This document shows, piece by piece, positions 47,205 to 57,419 of a stretch of 64,000 bases of DNA; position 1 is the stretch's first letter; every line of letters starts with the position of its first letter. The notes beneath the pieces were generated by a model. It saw only the letters and a program-made list of their open reading frames with translations, was not told the origin of the DNA and made no database searches. The translations under genes were made by a program, and so were the position numbers. Source of the stretch: Eumeta japonica (lineage: Eukaryota > Arthropoda > Insecta > Lepidoptera > Psychidae); NCBI GenBank assembly GCA_005406025.1, contig BGZK01000745.1, positions 232,100-296,099 on the forward strand, in the 5' to 3' direction.

Positions 47205-47466
47205 TGAAATAAATATATATCTTCGGACACGCATATTGCACCATCTAATCCCAAACTAAGTAACGAGGCTTGTACTATGGGTATGGAATAGTCGATAAAA
47301 TACATGTACACTTTTTAATCGTAACTACATACATTTAATATATAGAAACACCCAGACTTTAGACAAATATTAATTTTTTTAATCAAATATTTTTCTTATG
47401 CGGGAACCGAACCCACAGGTCTGGGATAAGCAGGATAGGTACCGGTTGCGCCAATCAGGCAGTCGG
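47205..47466 (-). repeat. tRNA-derived SINE, nearly complete
   Basis: On the minus strand the element starts CGACTGCCTGATTGGCGCAA, continues with GTGGGTTCGGTTCCCGC (B box), then GTCTGGGTGTTTCTATATAT, CCATACCCATAGTACAAGCC, and TTTGGGATTAGATGGTG. This block order is that of a very common lepidopteran SINE with an internal RNA polymerase III promoter. The A box (TTGGCGCAACCGGTA) and B box are both still close to consensus. It has no coding capacity and depends on a LINE for movement. Confidence 0.85.
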
Positions 47467-47990
47467 TCCGGTTTGATTCAAACGTCTCTTAGTGTTTTTC
47501 TACCCTTTCCGAAGAGCATCAGCAATATTGTATCGCTTTCACCACTTCGCAGCTTCATTGGGGTGGAGGCGGGATCTTTATCGAAACTGTTTATTGAATG
47601 ACAGTCACCGACCTAAGTCGATAAGTACTGTGACGGGTGTCCTGATAGGTTTGAAATACTTAAATAAATTAATATGCGATATTAAAACGTATATTGATTT
47701 ATGAAGCTAATTTTTTTCTAACTCATATTTCGCAAAACGGTATCAGTAAAAGTTATTACTTATTGGAATACAACTTTCTTTCCGACGTTTATTCTAAAGA
47801 TGGCGTTAGCAACAAGTAGACGTCGGACAAAAATTTTATAGCCGGCTTGCAACACTCTTTAGTATCTCGTGAACATAACCTGATAGCACCAATAGTTGAT
47901 TTGGGTTTACATCATATAATTATTTCCGATTAAATATGTCAGTTGTTATTTGCGGGGAAGTGTTAATACAATATATTTTTTAATATTAAA

Positions 47991-48964
47991 AAATCTGCGG
48001 CAGAGTCGCACCGAATGGTCTCAGAAACTTATGGTGAAGCTGCTATGAATGAAAGAATATGCCGTGAGTGGTATCAACGCTTCAAGAATGGCGATTTTCC
48101 TATAGAAGACCGACTTAGTGGTGGAAGATCAAAAGGTTTTGAAGATGAAGAATTAGAGCATTTGTTCGATGAAGACTCATGTCAAACTCAAGAAGAGTTG
48201 GCAAGATCATTGGGAGTGAGTCAACAAACAGTTTCAAACGCCTAGAGAACCTGGGAATAATCCAGAAGTACGAATATCGGGTGTCATACGAATTGAAGTC
48301 GAGAGATGTTGAACGGCTATTCAGTACTTGTGAGCAATTACTCGAAAGATAAAAACGAAAAGGATTTTTGCATTACATTATGACTGGTAATGAAAAATGG
48401 GTACATTACGGTAACCCCCAAACGCGGAAAAACTTTAGTGATATCCCGGCTACTCTTATGCGTCGACGGCTAAATCGAATATCCACGGTTCTAACTCCAC
48501 ACCAAAGTATTTGGTGGTACCAGCTCGGTGTAGTATATTACAAGATATTAAAACCGTCTGAAACTATCACAGGAGATCGTTACCGAATGAAATTAATGCG
48601 TTCGAGTCGAGCATTCAAAGAAAAATGGCCGCGATACCTTGAAAAGCACGAAAAAGTTACTTTGCAACATGACAATGCCTAGGCCTTATGTTGCAAAAGT
48701 TGTCAAAACGTACTTAGAAACGCTGAAATGGGAAGTCTTACCCCGCCCGCCGTATTGTCCAGACGTTGCTCCTTCTGACTATCACCTATTTCGATCGATG
48801 GCACACGGCCTGAACGACCAGCGTTTCCTATCTTATGAAGAAGTCCAAAATTGAATTGATTCCTGGATCGCTTTAAAAGATCATCAGTTCTTTCAACGCG
48901 AAATCCGATTGCTGCCGGAAAGATGAAAGTAGTGGCAAACGATGGTCAATGCTTTGAAATATAA
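47991..48964 (+). pseudogene. Mariner transposase pseudogene 1 (D34D)
   Basis: Decayed transposase of the Tc1/mariner superfamily, a DDD enzyme that cuts and pastes its own DNA at TA sites. The N-terminal helix-turn-helix part is in one frame (48,015-48,245: ICREWYQRFKNGDF, TQEELARSLGVSQQTVSNA), then frame shifts follow. The catalytic part (48,368 on) has TGNEKWVHYG where active enzymes have GDE, so the first catalytic Asp is Asn. LQHDNA ends in a stop because of one extra base near 48,680. The next frame continues RPYVAKVVKTYLETLKWEV ... APSDYHLF, giving the 34-residue spacing of D34D mariners. The protein would end near 48,964. Terminal inverted repeats were not identified with confidence. 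It cannot encode active enzyme. Confidence 0.92.
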
Positions 48965-49049
48965 ATGTATATTCGTTTTTTATAATAAAGCTTCAAATTT
49001 TGAACGAATTTTAAACGGCGAAAGCAAAGTTATATTAATATTTATCCCC

Positions 49050-50530
49050 CTCTTAAAATATAAGTAACATTCATGGCGTTAATAGATCAAAATGCCCATT
49101 GGTATTTTATCTAAATTTCGTCGGTAGCGTAGCCATGGTAAGACAACAGAAATACAGATACACCTTATATTTCCTTGAACTTTTGGCTGTGGTCTCGAAC
49201 GCTAAAAGCAGGTTTATATTAGATGAATCTATTGGTTCGTGGCTTTAGTACAAGTGTTAGTAGCTGCCGTGCTCGCAATCGCATCGCTCGCAAATTGCTC
49301 CGGCTCCGACCTCGTTATTGGTTAGTGACCGTCCCATTTAGTTCTTAAATCGACTAAATTTTAATACTGATTGTTTTGGAATTGTTTCGGAACAAATAGT
49401 TAATTGAAGTAATAAGAGAAGACGGAAAATTTCAGCAAAATGGATCAATAAATCTCATTAACCTACACGAAACCATTATACATGGAACCCTAAACATATA
49501 CAGCCTTTTACTGCGTCTAAACTTTAAAACTTCTACATATCAAATTTTATTCAAATCAGTTAAACTATAAGGATGCTGCTTATTTTACGAATCTCACAGA
49601 ACAATAACGAAAACATAAATCACTTTAAACACTCTCAGCTCTAATAAAAACAACTTATGAAAATTTCAGCAAATTTAAATATAAGGCTATTAAAAAAACT
49701 ACAAGGAACCGTAAAAATGTTTCTAAATTTTCCACTGGGTTCCAGCTATTTATATGAAATTTTACTTGTATTGAAAAAGTATAGGTTACCTACAATATAA
49801 GGGTTCTTAGTAAATTTCACGAAACTCTAAAAAAATGGCTCTGATAATTTTTATAATATATAAAGACCAAATGTCTAAGAAATAAAACTTAAAAAAAACA
49901 TTTATCGAAATTCTTCCGGTTGTTTTTGCATACTGTTCGCACAACGAGGAGCATAGCTATCATTTTATTTATGTAAATGTTGGCATATTTAAACTTCTCA
50001 AAAAAAAAATTGGTTGCTTCTAACAAAATTGCGATTCTCGAGATCAAGTATCTTGATTCCATACAAGCTTAACAAGATCTTAGATACTTCAAATAAGATG
50101 ATTTTGCTTGATTATCATTATTCAATTGACTAGTCTTATTCAATTGAATAGTCTTATATTGCTCTTATTATTATTAGTTAACTAAGGCAATTTAGATCTT
50201 ATTCAGTACGAATATAAAAAAATGGCAATACCGACTAACTTAACAGATTCAATTAGCACTTAGTATTGACAAGTATTGATATTGATCAACAAAAAAATTA
50301 TTATAATAAACTAATTCACTTTAATAAATTTAACTAAGACCATGATCACTACTAACATAGAAATTATTACAGTGATTGATTCAGCTTAATAAATTGAATT
50401 TGGAACTTTTTACATTTGAATCGTATAATGTTTATTATGATTAAATCCAATTACTTGAATCAACTATGAAACTGTTTTAATTCTAATTGGTAACATTACA
50501 ATGACAACTAACTTGTTCTTCTTCAAATCC
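49050..50530. other. AT-rich DNA, no feature seen
   Basis: No gene recognised. The stretch 50,040-50,480 is enriched in AATTCAAT/ATTGATT-type words, as is 51,750-52,080, but I could not align them as a repeat. Confidence 0.45.
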
Positions 50531-50534
50531 ATTG

Positions 50535-50733
50535 AGGACCTTTCCCACCATCTCATTTTAAACTGACTTTTAACAAAAGGTCACTCTTAAAATTAGCTTT
50601 ACTTTTCACATTTTTTCTTTTAACAGTTGTTAGGGCTGAAAACCCGTTAAAAGAAGGACGTGGAACGCAAAACTAATTTTAAAAGTGATTTTTTGTTAAG
50701 AGTCAGTTTAAAAGAAGATGGCGGAGGAAGCCC
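50535..50733. mobile_element. Foldback MITE, about 200 bp
   Basis: The left arm (50,535-50,625) and the reverse complement of the right arm (50,645-50,733) match almost base for base. Blocks include TTTTAAACTGACT, TTAACAAAA, TTAAAATTAG and TTCTTTTAAC. The centre is about 20 bp. There is no ORF and no duplication of target clear enough to name. Confidence 0.85.
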
Positions 50734-50759
50734 AAAGTAACATTTTGTTTAATCGACTA

Positions 50760-52740
50760 AGGTCCGACTAAGGTGATTAATAAACCGCCCTCAACTCGGA
50801 GAATGTCCATGAGTTCGCATATGACGGGTTGCCCTAAAGTTCACTCTTAATTGCCCGTAACGCGTGATTGATAGTTGATATGTTCCACATTTAAAAAGTG
50901 AACTGAAGTACGACATATTGATTAGGGCAGCACCTCCAGTGCTAACTCACACGCGGTCTCAAAGTTGAGTATGATTTATCAATACAGGCCTAAGATATCA
51001 TAATCACTTTGAAAATTAGTGCCAAAATGATATTTTGCTCCACCCGTAACCAGTCTCGATTGTAGTTAGCACGGGCGTGTGCTGTGCTATATTTTATCTA
51101 TCAGAAATTATAGAAAACCAAAGTTGATGTTAATGCTATGAGAAGAAACATGAAGTAAAACTTATTTGTGTCCAAATTATCACAGTTTATAAATTATTCA
51201 TAGAACATATGACATTTAAAAGATCTAATTTCTTGTCAAAAATTTAATCCTAAAAATAAATCTCATTATTTTTTGTAAATGACATATGCGACAAATTTTA
51301 TATAAAATAAAACAATAAATATTTTGTAAGAAAATACTTGTTTTTTGCTATTGTTAAAATATTTATGTTACAAAGTATCGGCGATATTAATGAATTGTAG
51401 AAACCAACAACCTTCTGTGCTGTGTTGGGTTCGTTCTTTGGTTCCTTATACTTTTGGGTATATGCAGACTCGGTCTTCAACATTAACACTAATCGACAAT
51501 ACCACAACTATCCCATCCACTGATGCAACTACGTCTGACTCTTTACAAGTAATACAAATAGGTACTAAATAAATAAACAAAGAAGTCATGAACGAAATAA
51601 TCCGATTTTAACTCGAGCGGCATACAAAGAACATTCATGCAACTATTGACTAACAAAATGCCCTACATTTGTTCAGTCGGCTTCGCCTCCTGCCCCCGCG
51701 CCACCCTTTGAGGTGACGTGAGAAGGGTAGTCACTTATTTCAATTGATAAATTGATTATATATCTTAACTAATATAAAAATCGTTTTAAACAATTACTTT
51801 CGGTAGAATTTAACATTCAATTTATAGTTAATCTAACAATATTAAGTATTAATCGTGATCAATTTATCTTTGTTGTTTTAAAAATGATAAGTATTAAAGT
51901 AGTTGATGTAATTAACATGTATTAGGTAAATCAAATACTATTTTATTAATTTGACAATGATAGTTGATAGCTATTTCAATTAATTTATTCTGAATTGATT
52001 CAATCTATATATGTGTATGAGTTGACTAAATAAAACTGTTCAAATTATGTAGAAAGCAAGTAATGACACAAACAATGTTACTTGTTAGAATGAATATAGT
52101 ACATACATTGTTAGTTCAATTACAAATGAACTATTTGCTATAACAAATCAGTATATATATACACATATATAATTTCACAGTTATTTTGATTAATTTAACA
52201 CCAGCTAAGAGAATATCTCTCTTAGTTAGCTTTCATTTTATAGAGTATGGAATATAATAAATTTAATCACATTTTGCATTATTTTTTACCGTAAACTATA
52301 TATATACATTTCTTCTAATACAATTCCATTCTTCAAATATTACAATGAAACAGTGTTACAAGATATTATGCACAATAGTAATGCTGAGTTTTATTCGTAT
52401 GCCAAAAATTAATTTCTATTTTCAACGGTAGGTATGATCTACAACTAAATACAAAACTCGACCCTCGCTCGATCTTATTATTTATTACCCAGATCAAAAG
52501 GAAAGAAAACAGAGCTCATCAGTTAAGGGGCAAGAAAAATATTACTATTCCGAAAGCTGTCTATTTAATAAGTGTACGTATTTTTTCCCTTCCACAAATA
52601 CTGTCTGCCAAATTCTATACGTAAAACAGCAGAAGCTCGGAATTGAATCTCAATAGGAATTCTCCTTTTATTATACATACCTAATGACACTCTAAACATT
52701 ACAATGTAACTGTATAATTCAGTTTTCAATTACATAAGTA
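50760..52740. other. AT-rich DNA, with a GC-rich junction at 51,670-51,735
   Basis: No gene recognised. CGGCTTCGCCTCCTGCCCCC (51,679) followed by CTTTGAGGTGACGTGAGAAG looks like the edge of an unknown repeat. Confidence 0.4.
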
Positions 52741-52764
52741 ACAATAAAATGAAATTCAAATTGT

Positions 52765-53080
52765 TGTCGGCCGGCCGAACCCGGGAGCGGTCTTTGTGGT
52801 CCTCCCGAACTTTCTCGTAGGTCTTCTAAACTTTTCCCATCAGAGAGAAATTTTCATTTCCTTTAATATCTCGCCGGCCCGCTTTGGCCTTTGGCCTCGC
52901 TAATTTCCATTTTGTGATTTGAATTACGTCCAGTGCTCACATTCGAATAGCTGATCAAGTTTTTCATCGGGTGCTTGGCGCGCGCCCGTTTCACTGTTAT
53001 AAATCTATTTCTGAAATTACAACGAGGTCGAGATGTTATCGGAAAATTAATGCGATGTAAACTCCATGAACGATAGATAT
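52765..53080. other. GC-richer repeat-poor block (candidate regulatory DNA)
   Basis: CGGCCGGCCGAACCCGGGAG (52,769), a Runx-like TTTGTGGTC (52,793), the pair CTTTGGCC-TTTGGCC near 52,881 and AGCTGATCAAG near 52,951. No ORF or repeat recognised beyond an 82-codon chance frame. Confidence 0.3.
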
Positions 53081-53353
53081 CAAATCCAGGATAAACATCA
53101 CGAAGAACCATTATGTAAATCTAAAGAGATATAAATTGCCAGTTTATACTTCTTTTTTTGGAAACAAATGTTCTGTAGACTAGGTACTGATTGCTTTTCC
53201 ATTTATGAATAAATATCTATATTATAAACTTGTATAATAATACTTTGTCCAAGTGAAAATTGATATCTAAATCATTAGGGCTGTTACCGTTATATTAATT
53301 AATTAATGCCCTGCACCTTTCAAGCACCTTTTACCGACAGTGCTTACATGATA

Positions 53354-54430
53354 TGAGGGCTACTATTTATGTGTCCGGAATATCAAAAAGAAACGAACAT
53401 CTATAATTTAATACACTTTTATTACTTTTCAAAATATTCGCCATGATGATCGATGCACTTTTGCGTATATTGAAACTAATTTTTGTAGCACTTTTTTTCA
53501 CTCTGATTGAGGTATCTCCAAAATGTACATTTTGAATGCATCAACAGCCTCTTTGCGGCTCGAAAAAGGTTGACCATGTAATTTATTCTTCACGCTTGGG
53601 AATAAATAGAAATCGTTGGGTGCCAAATTGAAGCTGTACGGCGGATGACCCGTCAATTTGATCTTTTGACCTTCCAAAAACCGGGTTGTTTCGGCTGACG
53701 TGTGACAGCTAGCATCGTCATGATGAAGAATGATTCTGCGTTGTCGGTTGTTCTTTGCTATTTCTTCAAAGACTTCTGGCAAACAAATGGTCGCGTACCA
53801 CTCCGAATTAACTATTTTACGGTTCTCTAATGGCACTGTAACCATATGTCCATTTATACCAAAGAAACAGGCAACCATTTGCTTCAAAGTGCTTTTGGCA
53901 AGAATACCTTTTGTTGATTTGGGCTCACCTTGAAACACCCACACTGTTGATTGTTGTTTAGTTTTAGGGTCATGCGCATAATCTAAAATTCGCCACCTGC
54001 GTAGATATTATAAATAGCTTTTGACGCATCACGATTTTATTTTTTTATAATTTTTTTTGCACCCATCGATACGAGCCTGTTTATGATCAATGCTCAAGTT
54101 GGAACAACAATCGATTTAGGGCGACTTTTTTAAAATTCGTCCTTGAGCATAGATCGCCGACGATTAAACACACTAAACCGGTGACGCACAGTGGTTTTCG
54201 ATAGTGCTTCATCCCAAAAGACGAAGTGGGTTCATCGATGTTAAAACTCGAAATAAATCATCACAGAAAAATTTTCACGGATTAAATCCATGGTGATAAA
54301 GACACGCAATTCTCTGATTTTCACCAAACGGTATTCTACAGCCAAGGACTTGAATTTTTAAATGTTGTAATTGCTTTTTAATTATTGTTCTGTATGTGGC
54401 CAGTTCCGGATACATAAATAGCAGTACTCG
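53354..54430 (-). mobile_element. Mariner-like element 2, with TIRs and TA duplication
   Basis: The left end reads TA then TGAGGGCTACTATTTATGTG. The right end read on the minus strand gives TA then CGAGTACTGCTATTTATGTA, so the inverted repeats agree at about three quarters of positions over some 27 bp and end in TCCGGAA. TA flanks both ends (53,352-53,353 and 54,431-54,432), the expected target duplication. Total length is 1077 bp; full-length members of the group are near 1.3 kb, and an internal deletion explains the difference. Confidence 0.85.
53422..54291 (-). pseudogene. Mariner transposase pseudogene 2 (D34D)
   Basis: Minus-strand transposase remnant starting at ATG 54,291 (MDLIRENFSVMIYFEF). 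Blocks recognised: NRRRSMLKDEF, RPKSIVVPT, then SIDHKQARIDG directly after it, so about 60 codons of the helix-turn-helix region are deleted. The longest open part (53,498-53,944) reads VACFFGINGHMVTVPLENR, then LHHDDASCHTSAETTRFLEG and SFNLAPNDFYLFPSVKNKL. The HD-to-ND spacing is 34 residues (D34D). Damage: the first catalytic Asp (GDE) reads GGE near 53,990, HDNA reads HDDA, a TGA replaces the Trp after PQSE, and one extra A follows it. The protein end (CIDHHGEYFEK) is preserved just before 53,422. Inactive. Confidence 0.92.
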
Positions 54431-54677
54431 TATTTGTTGGCTTCCGAATAAAAAGCCATTTTTACCACATGTTTTTTACACCTTCCTTATATGCGCAATA
54501 CCTGGTGTATCCAGGTAGGTTAGGTAAACACTGTGTTACCTACACATCTTACCTACAATTGTGTAAAATTTCTACCTGAAGCAAACACTTCATGAAACAT
54601 TATGAGCTCTCCGACTATTATAGGCAAAGGCAGCTTATCTTTAATATATTTGTTCCAATTTCTTTAAATTTACCAAA

Positions 54678-55247
54678 CTAGTTTTGGGCCGCGGCTCCGT
54701 CCGTGTGGACATAGCTAGAATTCTTTAATTTTTACATCGACCGATAATACCGTCAGTCATGATCTCAATCGCGTTTCAGATCGATTCCAATCCGTATCCC
54801 ACTCTTGATTCCGATTCCGGTCTCGACATATATCTCGGCTCTGCCTACGATTTAATTCTGATGAGGTCCCAGAAGAACTCATACTTTCACACTGAAAACA
54901 GACATTCTATTTTTTCACAGCAATTTTTTTCATTATAAAACGATCTCACTTATGCTTATAATCCTGATCCCGGTCCTGATCGCAATTCCGATCCCAGATC
55001 GATGTTGAACTGTCTTGAACATTGCTGTTATCAATAGCCAATCGGCATAAGTAAAGAATTATTTCCACGTTCACACGAGCGAAGCTGTAAGTGAAAGCTA
55101 ATATCTTTATAAATTACATCCTATATATCACTCTGATGTATAAGCTATATTACTGTAAAGTTTAAGCTAGTTTCGTTAAGTCGTTAAATCGTGGTCGAGT
55201 AACAAATATACACACTTTCACATTTATAATGTAATATTAATTAGGTT
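54678..55247 (-). mobile_element. Helitron-like element with array and both ends visible
   Basis: Left: AACTAGTTTTGGGCCGCGGC TCCGTCCGTGTGG is the reverse complement of the 3' hairpin-CTAGT end. The array follows at 54,760-55,010 (GATCCCGGTCCTGATCGC and similar). Then comes a second, plus-oriented 3'-type end (CACACGAGCGAAGCTG ... AAAGCTAATAT, 55,072-55,103), then ATAAGCTATATTACTG as in the other copies. The right edge is CACTTTCACATTTATAATGT, resembling the 5' start of this group read backwards. The inner plus-oriented end suggests a nested or rearranged element. Confidence 0.65.
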
Positions 55248-55269
55248 AAGGACAAGCCCCTTAACCTAA
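55241..55269. repeat. 11-bp perfect dyad at the Helitron edge
   Basis: TTAGGTTAAGG and CCTTAACCTAA flank a 7-nt spacer, exactly at the edge of the Helitron-like element. Confidence 0.7.
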
Positions 55270-55500
55270 ATAATTTATAACCTCTAACGCTTTTCCAAGC
55301 AAGTCGGGGGCAGTGTCCGAGGCCAACGGCTTGACTTTCTGCCTAGAACACGCAAGTAGTCGAATTCGACTTGTCTCATATTCAATTCGCCAGTTGTCAG
55401 GGTTTAAAATCAACACGCGGAATAGTCGGCCGACACCGCTGTTCATCACATGCACACTAGGATAGATGAAACACCTCACCGGTTTGTCTGTGGACGCCAC
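55261..55500 (-). CDS. Hypothetical 79-codon ORF
   Basis: An ATG-started minus-strand frame, MASTDKPVRCFIYPSVHVMN followed by SGVGRLFRVLILNPDNWRIE, uses all residue types evenly and has a complex composition, unlike most chance frames here. No family was recognised, no splice sites are evident, and it ends within the dyad near the Helitron. It might be a fragment of an unrecognised transposon protein or a chance frame. Confidence 0.15.
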   Translation of the reverse strand: MASTDKPVRCFIYPSVHVMNSGVGRLFRVLILNPDNWRIEYETSRIRLLACSRQKVKPLASDTAPDLLGKALEVINYLG

Positions 55501-55509
55501 TCATCTAAA

Positions 55510-56083
55510 AACTATTTGCTGAAACATTGACATTTGTAAAATTTTATGATTAAAGTAATTTACAAAGAAATATTCCTCGATCTCATTTCTTCGCTTTAAA
55601 TTACGGTGCAAAAGTGTTACTTTCACGACTGTTTACTTTGGCTGAAGGAAGAAAACGACAGTTCTTTTGTGTGGGTGCCTCGGCGAACACTACGCCATCA
55701 GGGCAGAAATATGGTGGAAAATAAAGAAAAAGGTTTCACAACAAACTTCTACATCACACCGACGACGCGGCTCACCCGAACTTATTCAATAAATTTTGGA
55801 TTAGATTCCGAGTTACAACACTCACTCGGTCCGCGGGTCGGCTTACTAAGTTAGATTAATAACCTGAAATGTTCCAATTAATTACGCAGAAAATAAAACA
55901 TTCGACTCGCATACTATCGCCGATAATAGCCATCGATGTATAAGAAAGTGTTGTATTTTTTGACGCAAATATATTTCATTTGGATGATTGAGTTGAAGCT
56001 TTATAACATTAATTATATTATTAATTAATTAACACAGATATAGCAAATATTATTATTGATTGACCTTGGTTTTTTCCTTACAC

Positions 56084-56126
<43 letters not shown>

Positions 56127-57400
56127 AACGTATTTGTGAACTCAAATTTTTTTTGATTATATGACCTATAACGTTATTTTATCGGTTTATTTATTTTTAC
56201 TAAAGCATGATTAATTCATACTTTTGTAAAAATAAATAAACCTTTTTTCTAGTTTCACTCGTGTGATTTCATATTATTGAAGCCTTATTCGACGTTGTTA
56301 ATATATAATTTGTATTAAGGTATTCTGCAAGATAATAGTCATGTATTGTACAATAATATACTTCAACTGTCTTTCAGCTACAGTGAAGGTCGAATATTCA
56401 ACACGTTTTCAACTAGACTTGATTTTTAGTCTCGCATAACTTTGTATAATTTCCTATATAATTTTTTCCTTTTCTTCTTATATACGGAATATAAATGTCG
56501 TATAATTCTCTATATAATTTTCGAACAATAAAGTTATTCAGTTAAGCGGTTCAAAAATGTCGATAATTTAAAGGCGTTTGTCATCAAACTCTCAAATAGC
56601 CGCTATCAACTGCTAGAAGACAGTTTCCGCAGCTCTTCAAAGATTATGAAGTTATACGAGAATTTGGAAATACCAAAATATTTGAAATGACTATAATGCT
56701 TAAAGCAAAACAAAGTTTAGAAGGTTTAAACTGAAAAATCAAACAAAAAAACCTCATATGTTCGTATGGTCGAAAAAGCCTAATTTGAACAAAATAATGG
56801 GTACACATACATATCCTTTTAAATATTTTAAAATTTTATACGTTTAGAAGTATTTACATAAGGCTTTTTGGTTATTTATTAGCAAGAAACGTTAAAGTCA
56901 CAAGGTATTTTTTCATTTCTTAATCATTAAATAGTTGAGAAACATCAGTCAAATGTCGCTCTCCATACAATCGGTAGTTATATATATGCTCAGGAGTTGA
57001 TAGGGTTTGGAGTGTTTAACTTGAGTGTACATACGTTTTAAGAACATGTCTACGAACGGTAGTTAGACCGTTTTGTGTACCATCTAATTACTCATTAAAC
57101 CTGAGATTTTCAAAGTGAAATATTACTGAACGAGAAGTATTTAAAAAAATACAAGTGACAATATTAAAATTTTTGATATTGTTACAAACAAATAAACAAT
57201 TTGGTTATATTAATATAATATGATTAAAGAAGTTAAAATTAAAAACTTTTATAACAGTTTTTAGTTTTAGGAACGTATATTGAAGAGATATAAACGACGT
57301 TTCTTTATGTATAAAAGTAGAGGGAAACATCGCATACAAACTGCTCATCCAAGCTCATTTTTTCATAGAGAATTTTCAAACATATCAAGACCTCGACACG
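55510..57400. other. AT-rich DNA, mostly featureless
   Basis: An 82-codon plus ORF (55,606-55,854) has no family features. Near-repeats TATAATTTCCTATATAATTT (56,446) and TATAATTCTCTATATAATTT (56,499) occur about 53 bp apart. Confidence 0.4.
56086..56122. repeat. (TA)n microsatellite
   Basis: About 15 TA units. Confidence 0.9.
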
Positions 57401-57419
57401 CATTAAGCCAGCGTAAGTA

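Noticed and set aside
47391..47466. Possible minus-strand tRNA gene
   Set aside because: A and B boxes are good but no acceptor stem forms, and the tail is that of a lepidopteran SINE.
50040..52080. Possible large inverted repeat between two AATTCAAT-rich stretches
   Set aside because: Shared words reflect AT-rich composition; I could not align the arms beyond short matches.
56086..56122. Long TA run as an origin or cruciform
   Set aside because: An ordinary TA microsatellite explains it.
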